DNA of 49,607 nucleotides from TWA4 sp034086685 (GTDB lineage: Bacteria; Bacillota; Clostridia; Lachnospirales; Lachnospiraceae), in the NCBI GenBank assembly GCA_034086685.1, contig JAXDZY010000140.1:1-49607 (forward strand), read 5' to 3'. The notes under the pieces were generated by a model. That model did not search any database. It was not told where the DNA came from and saw only the letters and a program-made list of their open reading frames with translations. Shown in pieces: positions 27,260 to 35,996 of the stretch (the stretch's first letter is position 1; every line of letters begins with the position of its first letter). Both the position numbers and the translations under genes were made by a program.

Positions 27260-27607
27260 ATGTATAACAGACCCTGCGATTGCGGAAAACAGGAACATGT
27301 TCACGAGATAACAGGCAGTACCAGAATTTTCAATGAATGCGGCGACTGTCACAATCATCGGTTCTGCACAGTATCCGGTGAAGCCACTTACACCAGTGAT
27401 AAACGTGATCATTTTCATGAAGTTAAATTTCATACCGATTTCTCTGACAAACATTTTCACGAGTTCTGCGGAAAAACTTCCGGCGCCATTAATGTAGGTA
27501 ATGGAAAACATGTACACTATCTTAAAGATTTCACAGAAGAAGAAGACGGACACAAACATGAATTCCAGTTTGCAACACTGATTGACAGTCCCACTGATTT
27601 CAAGTAA
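27260..27607 (+). CDS. YmaF family His-rich protein
   Basis: A 115-residue protein with 13 histidines, mostly in six H-x-H pairs (HVH, HNH, HFH, HFH, HVH, HKH), and six cysteines near the N-terminus (CDC, CGDC, C). This repeated pattern defines the YmaF family, function unknown; metal binding is a reasonable inference. No signal peptide is visible. AAAAGGAG precedes the ATG. It is the only plus-strand gene between the LCP gene and the nitrogenase-like cluster and converges on the latter. Confidence 0.85.
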   Translation: MYNRPCDCGKQEHVHEITGSTRIFNECGDCHNHRFCTVSGEATYTSDKRDHFHEVKFHTDFSDKHFHEFCGKTSGAINVGNGKHVHYLKDFTEEEDGHKHEFQFATLIDSPTDFK

Positions 27608-27637
27608 TCCGGAATTTCGATACTTTACAAATGCAAA

Positions 27638-27678
27638 GCCTGCCGGCAGCTGTATCTCTGCCGGCAGGCTCTTTTTTT
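27638..27678 (+). terminator. Terminator after ymaF
   Basis: A perfect 12-bp stem GCCTGCCGGCAG/CTGCCGGCAGGC with an eight-base loop, followed by TCTTTTTTT on the plus strand. Confidence 0.92.
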
Positions 27679-27751
27679 ATCACTTCATTTTCTCCGATAA
27701 TACCGGCAATACGCCGGATATTCTGTCTGACTCCTGATGGTCATTTTCCTA

Positions 27752-28921
27752 TTATAAATCCGGCAGATTAACCAGATCAGGAATCTGTTTCCTGTAAATT
27801 CTTCCGGAAAAAGCTTCATGCGGAAGTTCATAAAAACGGGTCTTTTCCGGGCAGACAGGACGGTACATGGGATCTGCCACAATTACAGATACTGTTCTGA
27901 ACAGTTTTTCCAGTTCTTCTTCTTCCGAGGCCTGTATATCTGATGGAAGAAACAGCTGCGGATCTGCCTCCAGAGGACAGATTACTTTTGCATTTTTGCC
28001 GCCGGAGAGTGCCACAGCAGCTGCCAGGGAAGCGGAAACCACCCCTTCTCCCACAATGGCGATCTGAGCATTTTCCGCATCCGGACGCCTGGTACAGGAA
28101 AAAATGTTTTCTCCTGTCTCAACAGCACGCCTCATATCCTCTGCAAGTACCTTTGCAAAAGCTCCGACAGGCATTCCCACCACATACGGAATGCCGAATT
28201 TCCGATAGAGAACTCTGGCCGCCGGCAGTCCCACGGAGGACACCACCAGATTGACACCGGCCTGCCCGCACTCTGATATTTCTTTCAGACTGCTTCCCAT
28301 GGCAAGACAGCTGATCAGCTCAAATCCTTCCTCTTTCAGAAAATTTTTCATGGATTCCACAGTTGTATTTACGGAAAAATCAAGGGGTGTAACGCCCAGC
28401 AGATTTACCCCTGTTTTCCGGCCCGGTTTGTGCGAAAGTTCCCTCCCGCTGTCGGAAACAGCTATCTCTCCGGGAGCTTTTACATAGTAATCTGCGATTT
28501 TTTCCAGCGCCATCCCTGCACCCATCACATAGGAATGAGTTCCGTTTGTAGGAAAATAAAAAGCAGGAATCCCTGTCCGCTTCGTAATGACCGATGCAAT
28601 TGCATCAAAATCCGTACCGTTAAGCATGGGAATAGGAGTTCGGGCCAGTGCAATGAATTCCGGAGAAAGCTGACCGGCAGCTGTTACCACATCATCAATC
28701 AGCTTTTCATCATTCCCCATAATAGCATCGATTTCCGCCAGACCGGAAATAAAAATCAGGCTGTCCATATCATACCATCTGGGCTCGTCATGTGTATTAT
28801 AAGTCGAATTACACCCTGAGGGATCATGCATAACCACCATTCCACCAAGCTCATACAGTGCCGAGCATACACCCGATACGTCTGCAGTGTAAGTTGAAAT
28901 CACTCTTGCTATCTGTTTCAT
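27752..28921 (-). CDS. Nitrogenase-like component 1 subunit, second triad (K1)
   Basis: A 389-residue member of the nitrogenase component-1 (NifD/NifK/BchN/BchB) superfamily. The N-terminus has SGVCSALYELGG (Cys19) and HDPSGCNSTYNTHDEPRW (Cys37), corresponding to the first two P-cluster cysteines of NifD/K. The third position is ARTPIPMLNGTD with no Cys. Rossmann-like domains follow. Its ATG overlaps the stop of the gene at 28918 (ATGA), so the two subunits are coupled. It is paralogous to the protein at 35997, sharing SG..A, GC and DEPRW. The substrate is unknown; it pairs with the upstream D-like subunit and Fe protein. D or K naming is mine. Confidence 0.82.
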   Translation of the reverse strand: MKQIARVISTYTADVSGVCSALYELGGMVVMHDPSGCNSTYNTHDEPRWYDMDSLIFISGLAEIDAIMGNDEKLIDDVVTAAGQLSPEFIALARTPIPMLNGTDFDAIASVITKRTGIPAFYFPTNGTHSYVMGAGMALEKIADYYVKAPGEIAVSDSGRELSHKPGRKTGVNLLGVTPLDFSVNTTVESMKNFLKEEGFELISCLAMGSSLKEISECGQAGVNLVVSSVGLPAARVLYRKFGIPYVVGMPVGAFAKVLAEDMRRAVETGENIFSCTRRPDAENAQIAIVGEGVVSASLAAAVALSGGKNAKVICPLEADPQLFLPSDIQASEEEELEKLFRTVSVIVADPMYRPVCPEKTRFYELPHEAFSGRIYRKQIPDLVNLPDL

Positions 28922-30246
28922 ATGCAGCTCTCACACCCCAATCCTTTTCTGATGATCAGATCCTCCGTATCCTTTTCCTGAAGATAGGCCTCTGTCATCA
29001 GTTCAGCCATTCTGCAGATGCCGGAAAAACCGTACAGACCTCCGCCCTCAACCATATTTACAAAATACGGGGTTCCCGTAAAGTAAGCAGCTTTCTGCCC
29101 GATTGCCAGAATTTTGCCATCAAATTCTCTGGGAAGAACCCTCATTTTTACATGAATTGTGGCATAAATCATAAGCCAGGGGGCATGAGCTTTGATCCAT
29201 TCAAAATCCTCCTGCTCCTCAGGCACAAAGCTGTCCGCATAAATCCGAATCACATGAAAACCATGTTCCAGTAAAAGCCTTGCCAGTCCCAACGGACGGG
29301 GCACCGCCGTATAATCAATGGCCACAGGCGTTTCCCCGATTATATTTCCTGCCTGCTCCAGTGCCTTCTCACAGGCCTGAATCCGCTCATCTGCCATAAT
29401 CCGGGGAACTCCCAGTTCATCTGCCAGCATATTCAGACAGGAGGTAATCTCATCATATCCGAAACACTGAGGCAGATCCATCCTCTTCATGCCCAGACGT
29501 TCCTCCAGCACCTGAGCCGGCAATCTTCCGATGGGAAGCAGAGACAGGTTCAGATAACTTTCCGACATGGACATATACTCATCAAAAGTTTTACAGGCAG
29601 TAATCTCCTTCAGCTGACAGCCTGCCTTTTCTGTTAATTCTTTTAACTCGCAATGCGGATTGATCTTCATGGTATTTCCAATAATATTAACGGACTTCCT
29701 GTTGAGAGGACGTTTTTCCAGACAGGAATACAATTCCCGGCGGAGCCTCTGATCCGGCGTAATTCCTGCTTTCTGAAGAATACAATCCATATATCCTTCC
29801 ACAAAACGGATCTTTGGGTAACGGCTGCGCAGCACCCGGTAAACCATGGGAATATCACAGCCCATAAAACGGTGAACACAGCTGGGAAATAAAATAACCG
29901 CCGGCGGTTTGCATGGCAGCTTTTCCAGGATATCCGTCACACCGTCGATAATAAGCTCCTCCATATTTCCTTCCAGAATGTTATCCTCTTTTACGGTGAT
30001 GGTGGAAAACCGGCTGGAAGCGTTCATTTCCGCTGCAGTCAGTACCACTCCCCGGTTGCAGTTTCCGGTGCAGATATAAATCTGATGTGCACCGGGAATC
30101 AGCATCCCGATATGTACAATGTTCCATGTACCGTGAGCCGGGGAATTATACTCCAGCTGAGACGGAAAAGGAACGGGAAAGGAAGCTTCCCCCACGGAAA
30201 CCGCTGCACCGGAGGGATCCACCTTTCCGTGAATCATTTTCAACAT
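28918..30246 (-). CDS. Nitrogenase-like component 1 subunit, second triad (D1)
   Basis: A 442-residue component-1 homologue. Candidate cluster ligands are Cys59/Cys63 (ICTGNC, equivalent to the GPxGC region of NifD) and Cys123 (FPSCVHRFMGCD; Cys130 nearby). The first P-cluster cysteine is replaced by a NSP motif (34-36) shared with the paralogue at 37049. The C-terminus ends with a CxxC (GCESCI, Cys438 and Cys441). The His/Cys ligand pattern of FeMo-cofactor is not recognised. It starts four bases after the Fe-protein gene with GGAG seven bases upstream. Confidence 0.82.
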   Translation of the reverse strand: MLKMIHGKVDPSGAAVSVGEASFPVPFPSQLEYNSPAHGTWNIVHIGMLIPGAHQIYICTGNCNRGVVLTAAEMNASSRFSTITVKEDNILEGNMEELIIDGVTDILEKLPCKPPAVILFPSCVHRFMGCDIPMVYRVLRSRYPKIRFVEGYMDCILQKAGITPDQRLRRELYSCLEKRPLNRKSVNIIGNTMKINPHCELKELTEKAGCQLKEITACKTFDEYMSMSESYLNLSLLPIGRLPAQVLEERLGMKRMDLPQCFGYDEITSCLNMLADELGVPRIMADERIQACEKALEQAGNIIGETPVAIDYTAVPRPLGLARLLLEHGFHVIRIYADSFVPEEQEDFEWIKAHAPWLMIYATIHVKMRVLPREFDGKILAIGQKAAYFTGTPYFVNMVEGGGLYGFSGICRMAELMTEAYLQEKDTEDLIIRKGLGCESCI

Positions 30247-30250
30247 AATA

Positions 30251-31024
30251 CTACTCCAATCCGTTCCATTTCAAACCACAGACACCGGCAATCTGACCTG
30301 CAAGTTTCCGGTATTCCTTTGCCATATCACTGTCCGGAAATGCCTCCAGAACCGTCTGCTTAAGATCTTCCGCTTCCAGCACCAGTTCGCTGCGGCTTAA
30401 AGTTCCTGTAATGGTACTGTGTATATCATCCGCCAGTTCATGAACTTTTTCTTCTTCATTTTTCACATTTCTACGGTTCAGAATCAATCCTCCCAGCTGC
30501 GCATAGCCCCGCTCCCTGAAATTTTCCACTGCAACCGCAATATTGGCTGCCGCATGAATGGACATATTTTCACCGGAAGTAATGATAAACACTTTATCCG
30601 CATATCCGCCCCGCATGGGCATGGAAAATCCGCCGCATACCACGTCTCCCAGTACATCGTAGATAACAATATCCGGTTCATAGGTGTCATAGGCACCTTT
30701 TTCTTTTAATTTGTCCAGAGCCGTAATGATACCTCTTCCGGCACAGCCGAGGCCCGGGGCAGGGCCGCCTGCTTCCACGCACAGTACTCCGCCGTAACCG
30801 ACTTTTACCATATCCTGAAGTGTGAAATCATTTTTACGGGATCGTACCAGATCCAGCACGGCAGGTACCGGTTCCCCATGACGCAGATTCACGGTGGAAT
30901 CCGCTTTCGGATCACATCCGATCTGCATCACAGTCAGCCCCTGCTCGCTGAAAGCCGCGGACAGATTGGAAACGGTGGTGGATTTTCCGATCCCACCCTT
31001 TCCATAAACAGCAATCTTAATCAT
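30251..31024 (-). CDS. NifH-like iron protein, second triad (H1)
   Basis: A 257-residue Fe-protein homologue with Walker A GKGGIGKST (9-17), switch region GCDPKADST, Cys94 in PGLGCAGRGI and Cys130 in DVLGDVVCGGF. These two cysteines hold the [4Fe-4S] cluster bridging the NifH dimer. It should transfer electrons with ATP hydrolysis to its component-1 partner immediately downstream. It is shorter than NifH (about 290), as are many nitrogenase-like Fe proteins. GGAGGAG precedes the ATG. A multi-hairpin element separates it from hypE. Confidence 0.93.
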   Translation of the reverse strand: MIKIAVYGKGGIGKSTTVSNLSAAFSEQGLTVMQIGCDPKADSTVNLRHGEPVPAVLDLVRSRKNDFTLQDMVKVGYGGVLCVEAGGPAPGLGCAGRGIITALDKLKEKGAYDTYEPDIVIYDVLGDVVCGGFSMPMRGGYADKVFIITSGENMSIHAAANIAVAVENFRERGYAQLGGLILNRRNVKNEEEKVHELADDIHSTITGTLSRSELVLEAEDLKQTVLEAFPDSDMAKEYRKLAGQIAGVCGLKWNGLE

Positions 31025-31060
31025 AACCGTCTCCTCCTGTAGATTTCTCTTTTATACTTT

Positions 31061-31190
31061 CTGTCAAGCCATACATTCGGTTTTTTGCAAAAACCTCATG
31101 TGGCTGAGCGCCACATACAGCTGTAAAAGAGCTATCCGCTGTAAACAAGTTTACGCGGTTTCTCTTTTACAGCTGTGCATGGCTTGACAG
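31061..31190. repeat. 130-bp multi-hairpin palindromic element between hypE and nifH-like gene
   Basis: A perfect 12-bp outer inverted repeat (CTGTCAAGCCAT, 31061-31072; ATGGCTTGACAG, 31179-31190) encloses three perfect hairpins: GGTTTTT/AAAAACC (31079-31095), ATGTGGC/GCCACAT (31098-31116) and a 15-bp stem (31117-31131 with 31162-31176) capped by CCGC-GTAAAC/GTTTAC-GCGG. It begins one base after the hypE stop. It could be a MITE-like mobile element or an RNA processing/attenuation structure within the operon. Confidence 0.85.
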
Positions 31191-31191
31191 G

Positions 31192-32196
31192 TTAACATAT
31201 CCTTGGCAGGAGCTCTCCGCCGGGAGGAGGGAGAAGCGTTTCCGCTCCTATTTCTGTTTTCATCATGACACGTCCGGGCATTTCTTCGGTGACTTCTCCG
31301 ATAATCGCCGCATTGGAAGAGTATTTGCCCTGACGAAGAGTTTCCAGCAGTGCCGGTGCTTCTTCTCTGGGGGCAAATATTACCAGACGGCCTTCGCATG
31401 CCAGATACAGAGGTTCCAGTCCCAGCATGCCGCAGACACCTTTTACTTCGTCTGCTACAGGAATATCTGCCGCGTTTAGACGAATGCCAACATGGCTCTG
31501 TTCGGCGATTTCATATAACACGGTTCCTACGCCGCCCCGTGTTGCATCACGGATTACATGGATATCCTTTGTGGTATCCAGCATGGATTTAACAGTTCCC
31601 CATAAAGGTGCACAGTCACTGGTCACATCTGCTTCAATCCCGAATTCATTTCTTGCAAGAAGAATTGTACAGCCGTGTCGTCCCACATCGCCGGAAACAA
31701 TCACTGCGTCACCCGGTTTTGCCTTGAAACCGGATGTTTCCACACCTTCCTGAATCTGTCCGATACCGGTGGTGGTAATAAATACACCGTCTACCTGGCC
31801 TTTTCCGGCAACCTTTGTATCACCGGCTACAATCTTTACACCTGCTTCTTTTGCTGTTTTTTCCATGGCAGCTGCAATTTCTTCCAGTTTGTCCATGGGA
31901 AATCCCTCTTCGATTACAAAAGCACAGGAAAGATATAACGGCTTTGCACCCATACAGGACAGATCATTGACAGTTCCGCAGATGCTGAGTTTGCCGATAT
32001 TGCCTCCTGGAAATTCAGCAGGAGAAACGATAAAACCGTCTGTTGTAAAGGCCAGCTTTCCTCCTTCCACGGAAAGTACGGCAGCATCATCCGCTGTCAG
32101 ATCAGGGTTTGCAAAATGTGCTTTGAATACCTGATCGATTAATTCGGAAGTCTGACGGCCTCCTGCCCCATGGGCCAATGTAACTGTTTTACTCAT
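31192..32196 (-). CDS. hypE: Hydrogenase maturation protein HypE
   Basis: HypE dehydrates the carbamoyl group placed on its C-terminal Cys by HypF to a thiocyanate, the source of cyanide ligands for the iron of [NiFe] hydrogenase. The 334-residue protein belongs to the PurM/AIR-synthase family (AHGAGGRQTSELI; DDAAVL; CGTVNDLSCMGAKP) and ends exactly with the active PRIC tail. The frame stays open 74 codons upstream, but the ATG at 32196 has GGAGG eight bases before it. It overlaps hypD by eight bases. No hydrogenase structural gene is in the window. Confidence 0.96.
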   Translation of the reverse strand: MSKTVTLAHGAGGRQTSELIDQVFKAHFANPDLTADDAAVLSVEGGKLAFTTDGFIVSPAEFPGGNIGKLSICGTVNDLSCMGAKPLYLSCAFVIEEGFPMDKLEEIAAAMEKTAKEAGVKIVAGDTKVAGKGQVDGVFITTTGIGQIQEGVETSGFKAKPGDAVIVSGDVGRHGCTILLARNEFGIEADVTSDCAPLWGTVKSMLDTTKDIHVIRDATRGGVGTVLYEIAEQSHVGIRLNAADIPVADEVKGVCGMLGLEPLYLACEGRLVIFAPREEAPALLETLRQGKYSSNAAIIGEVTEEMPGRVMMKTEIGAETLLPPPGGELLPRIC

Positions 32197-33247
32197 TTTC
32201 CATTCCTCCATACTGATAATATGCTGAACATGCGCCTTCGCTGGATACCATGCAGGCGCCGACCGGGTGCAGCGGTGTACATCCTTTTCCGAAAATTTTA
32301 CAATCCGACGGCCTGCATTTGCCCTGCAGTACGTCACCGCAGCGGCAGGCGGGATTTGCTTTTCCCTGAACAGGCGGCAGATTGAAATGAACTCTGGCAT
32401 CATATTCCCTGTAATCATTCCTGAGTTTCAGGCCGGAACCGGGTATTACACCAAGCCCCCTCCACTCCGAATCGCAGGGTTCCATAAATTCTTCCACCAT
32501 TTTCTGCGCAGCCTTGCTTCCTTCTTTTGTTACGACGCGGGGATAACAGTTCACAAAGAAATTGCCGCCCTGCTGCAGTTTTGTTACCACAACTGCCAGA
32601 GCCGTCATGATCTCCTTTGCGGTAAACCCGGTTACAGCTCCGCTTATGCCCTGCTCTGCCAGATCTTCGCAGACCTTCGTCCCCGTGATGGCATTCACAT
32701 GTCCCGGATACAGAAAAGCATCTGCACTTCCCTTCAGAGCCTGATAAGCATTGGGCATGGTTTTATTTGCTGTAAGCAGAGAGAAATTCTTCAATCCGGC
32801 CTCGCTGGCTTTTTTAACCGCCAGACAGCTGGCCGGTGTAGTTGTTTCAAAACCTACTGCAAGGAATACCACTTCTTCCTCCGGGTGTTCTTTTGCATAC
32901 TCCACCGCATCAATGGGAGAGTATACAATCTGGACCCTTGCCCCTTCGGAACGGGCAGCAGCAAGACTCTTTTTCGTACCCGGCACACGGATCAGATCTC
33001 CGAATGTGCACACGGTAACATGATAATCCAGAGCCAGCATGATCGCCTCATCAATAAAGCCCACCGGCGTCACACAAACCGGACATCCGGGACCCGAAAT
33101 CAGTTCAATTTTATCGGAAAGTATTTTGCGGATACCCAGACGGAAAATCTCATGGGTATGAGTACCGCACACTTCCATGATCCGCAGCCTGGGACCATCA
33201 TAATTTTCTATGATCTCCCTGGCTGTTTTTTTACCTGTTTCTTCCAT
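32189..33247 (-). CDS. hypD: Hydrogenase maturation protein HypD
   Basis: HypD is the [4Fe-4S] scaffold that, with HypC, assembles the Fe(CN)2CO moiety. The 352-residue protein shows the conserved cysteine motifs CGTHTHEIFRLG (about 27), GPGCPVCVTP (about 55) and the C-terminal cluster region CRCGDVLQGKCRPSDCKIFG with CTPLHPVGACMVS. Its start directly follows the hypC stop with GGAGG upstream. Length and motifs are complete, so it should be functional. Confidence 0.97.
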   Translation of the reverse strand: MEETGKKTAREIIENYDGPRLRIMEVCGTHTHEIFRLGIRKILSDKIELISGPGCPVCVTPVGFIDEAIMLALDYHVTVCTFGDLIRVPGTKKSLAAARSEGARVQIVYSPIDAVEYAKEHPEEEVVFLAVGFETTTPASCLAVKKASEAGLKNFSLLTANKTMPNAYQALKGSADAFLYPGHVNAITGTKVCEDLAEQGISGAVTGFTAKEIMTALAVVVTKLQQGGNFFVNCYPRVVTKEGSKAAQKMVEEFMEPCDSEWRGLGVIPGSGLKLRNDYREYDARVHFNLPPVQGKANPACRCGDVLQGKCRPSDCKIFGKGCTPLHPVGACMVSSEGACSAYYQYGGMENE

Positions 33248-33454
33248 TTATAATGCCTCCATGATACGGTCAGTTTCATTCTCATCTTCATCGGTGATCT
33301 TTGCAATGGCAATTCCTGCATGTACCATTACGTAATCACCAGGTTCCAGTTCATCCAGAAGCTCTGCAGAAACCTCTCTTTTTGCTCCGGACGCATCCAC
33401 AACTGCCATACCATTCTTTAAAGTAACAACTCTTGCCGGTAAACCTACACACAT
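33248..33454 (-). CDS. hypC: Hydrogenase maturation chaperone HypC
   Basis: HypC binds iron with HypD and delivers the Fe(CN)2CO unit to the hydrogenase large subunit. The 68-residue protein begins with MCVGLPARV, keeping the essential Cys2, and has the central GDYVMVHAGIAI motif. AAAGGAG precedes the ATG. It lies between hypF and hypD without gaps. Confidence 0.96.
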   Translation of the reverse strand: MCVGLPARVVTLKNGMAVVDASGAKREVSAELLDELEPGDYVMVHAGIAIAKITDEDENETDRIMEAL

Positions 33455-33469
33455 ATCTATTCTCCTTTC

Positions 33470-35977
33470 CTATCTGTCCTTTAATTTATCCTGATTAATC
33501 CGGGCCATGGCCACAACCGCCTGACCCAGTGCAATTCCTCCATCATTGGGCGGCAGCAGACTGTGAAGAAGCACCTGAAATCCTTCTTTTCTCAGTTTCT
33601 CACAGCTTAACCGCACCAGCAGCTGATTCTGATAAACGCCGCCGCTTAAAGCCACCACGGAAAGCCCTGTCATCTCTCTGGCCTGCATTGAAACCACACG
33701 GACCATTTCCGCCAGACGTTCATGGAACCAGTAAGCCAGCAGACCCGCTTCCGTCCCGGCAAGAAATGCTTCCGTCAACCCTTTCACCAGAAGATCTGTC
33801 GGCAGAACCATACTCTGTTCTTCCACATCTTCTGCCATCTGCTCATTCAGGCGGTGATTCCATTCATCCAGTATCTCCGGCATCTCATTCAGGGGCAGAC
33901 TTCCCCGGCACAGACACTGTTCCTCATAGGCTTCTGCAGCAAATTCCAGTGTGGTAGACGCTTCCCCTTCAAATGTAGAAGCTTTCCTCACCTGCAGAAT
34001 AGCACTTACTGCGTCAAACAGCCGGCCTGCGCTGGTGGAAACCACACTGTTGATGCGGCCATCTGCCATGGCAAACTGTACCTGAGCTGTTTTTTCATCA
34101 CACAGATTCAGCAGACTGATTTTTTCCAGAGCTTTTTTCCTGTTCTCATAAATGCCGTACAGCATGGACACCGCAATTCTCCATCCTTCTTTTGCAGACA
34201 GATCCCCGCCCACCTGAAGAAACGGCTGAATATGCCCCAGACGTTCAAAACCTGTATAATCTGCTTTCAGTATTTCTCCTCCCCAGATGGTTCCATCTGC
34301 TCCGTAACCGGTACCGTCAAAGGAAATGCCGATAACCGGCTGTGAATAATCATTTTCCGCCATGCAGGCTGCAATGTGCGCATAATGATGCTGAACGGTA
34401 ATCACCGGAAGCCCCAGCTCCTGTGCCACGTAAGTGGTATTATACCGGGGATGAAGATCACATGCCACCACAGTGGGGGATGCCTCCAGAAGACCTTCCA
34501 TACGGACAATGGATTCTTTAAGAGCTTTTACAGTCCTGAGATCTCCCATGTCCCCAATATAGGGTGACTGATAAAACAGATCATTTTTGCCGATACAGAA
34601 TGTATTTTTCAACTCACCGCCCACTGCCAGCACTTCTCCTTCAAACCCACCTGAGGTCATGAAAGGAAGGGGGGCATATCCCCGGGAACGGCGTATCATA
34701 TAGGGTTTCCCTTCAAAATAATCCATAACAGAATCATCTGCCCTCAGACGGATCAGACGATTATGAGACAAAATTACATCACACATACCCGAAAGCTCAT
34801 TAAGAGCATCCGTATCATCACGGCAGATAGGGGCGCCTGACACATTACCGCTGGTCATCACCAGACAGTCGGGCATCTGAATACCATCATCATATGTAAA
34901 AATCAGCATCTGAACAGGTGCATAGGGAAGCATCACGCCAATCTTCGGATTATCCGGTGCCACTGCCCGGCAGATCTGTCCGCCCTCCCTGCGCTTCAGC
35001 AGGATTATCGGCTTTTGATGTCCGTCCAGAACCTCCAGCTGCTCCGGTTCCACCCGGCACTCCCTCTCAACGGTCTCCAAATCCCGCATCATCACGGCAA
35101 AGGGCTTGGCAGGTCGTGCTTTCAGTCTCCTCAGCCGTTCCACAGCCTGCTGATTGGTAGCATCACAGCAAAGATGGAATCCACCGATTCCTTTGATGGC
35201 AGCAATTCCTCCGTCCTTTATCACCTGCCTTGTCTGAATAATCGCCTCACGTCCCACTACGGAAGCCGGAAGAGGCTTTCTGACAAAGGTACGGTCTGCC
35301 ATCTTTTTACCGGATGCTGATACGGCAGCCCGCCTCTCCATGGCAGGAAGCGGCTCCTTTTCCTGTCCCGAGCCGGACAGAAGATAAACCTCCGGGCCGC
35401 AGTCATTACAGCACACCGGCTGTGCATCATACCGTCTGGTCTCTGCGTGGGTATATTCATACTCACATTCCGGACACATGGGAAATTCACCCATACTGGT
35501 TCTTACCCGGTCATACGGCATGGAATCCAGAATCGTCAGCCGGGGACCGCAGCAGGTACAATTAATAAAAGGATGAAGATAACGCCGGTCATTTTTATCA
35601 AATAATTCTTTTTTGCATCTGGGACAGGTGGCAATATCCGGTGATACAAAAATCTCACCCCTGATTTTTTCACTTTCTATGATCTCAAAACTGGAAAAAT
35701 TTTCCTCATCACTTAAGGGATGAACATCCATTTTCAAAATAGAAGAACGCTCCGGCGGATTAAATTCCACTTCATGAAGAAATGCATCAACTTCCGTTTC
35801 AGTTCCCTGGGCCTTAATCTCCACATACGGCCCTTTGTTGCATACACTTCCTCTCACATGACATCGGGCTGCATGGCGGCTGACTGTGGGCCTGAAACCT
35901 ACACCCTGAACAATTCCGTACACCCGGGCCAGTACTTTTTTTTCATTCACCAGCCTCTTTTTATCTTCCATAAGCAT
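33470..35977 (-). CDS. hypF: Carbamoyltransferase HypF
   Basis: HypF makes a carbamoyl-adenylate from carbamoyl phosphate and ATP and passes the carbamoyl group to HypE. The 835-residue protein has the acylphosphatase domain (VYGIVQGVGFRP, about 15), two zinc fingers (CPRC...CTCCGP and CPEC...CCNDCGP, about 95-195), a YrdC/Sua5 domain (AAIKGIGGFHLCCDAT) and a Kae1-like domain (GISFDGTGYGADGTIWGGE; ALSGGVYQN). About 35 extra residues separate the second zinc finger from the YrdC domain. The start at 35977 is supported by AGGAAAGG. It follows the nitrogenase-like subunit at 35997 by 19 bases. Confidence 0.96.
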   Translation of the reverse strand: MLMEDKKRLVNEKKVLARVYGIVQGVGFRPTVSRHAARCHVRGSVCNKGPYVEIKAQGTETEVDAFLHEVEFNPPERSSILKMDVHPLSDEENFSSFEIIESEKIRGEIFVSPDIATCPRCKKELFDKNDRRYLHPFINCTCCGPRLTILDSMPYDRVRTSMGEFPMCPECEYEYTHAETRRYDAQPVCCNDCGPEVYLLSGSGQEKEPLPAMERRAAVSASGKKMADRTFVRKPLPASVVGREAIIQTRQVIKDGGIAAIKGIGGFHLCCDATNQQAVERLRRLKARPAKPFAVMMRDLETVERECRVEPEQLEVLDGHQKPIILLKRREGGQICRAVAPDNPKIGVMLPYAPVQMLIFTYDDGIQMPDCLVMTSGNVSGAPICRDDTDALNELSGMCDVILSHNRLIRLRADDSVMDYFEGKPYMIRRSRGYAPLPFMTSGGFEGEVLAVGGELKNTFCIGKNDLFYQSPYIGDMGDLRTVKALKESIVRMEGLLEASPTVVACDLHPRYNTTYVAQELGLPVITVQHHYAHIAACMAENDYSQPVIGISFDGTGYGADGTIWGGEILKADYTGFERLGHIQPFLQVGGDLSAKEGWRIAVSMLYGIYENRKKALEKISLLNLCDEKTAQVQFAMADGRINSVVSTSAGRLFDAVSAILQVRKASTFEGEASTTLEFAAEAYEEQCLCRGSLPLNEMPEILDEWNHRLNEQMAEDVEEQSMVLPTDLLVKGLTEAFLAGTEAGLLAYWFHERLAEMVRVVSMQAREMTGLSVVALSGGVYQNQLLVRLSCEKLRKEGFQVLLHSLLPPNDGGIALGQAVVAMARINQDKLKDR

Positions 35978-35996
35978 CCATACCTTTCCTGAACAT

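Noticed and set aside
32197..32418. Longer HypE start within hypD
   Set aside because: It reads antiphase through hypD; the ATG at 32196 with GGAGG gives the normal HypE start.
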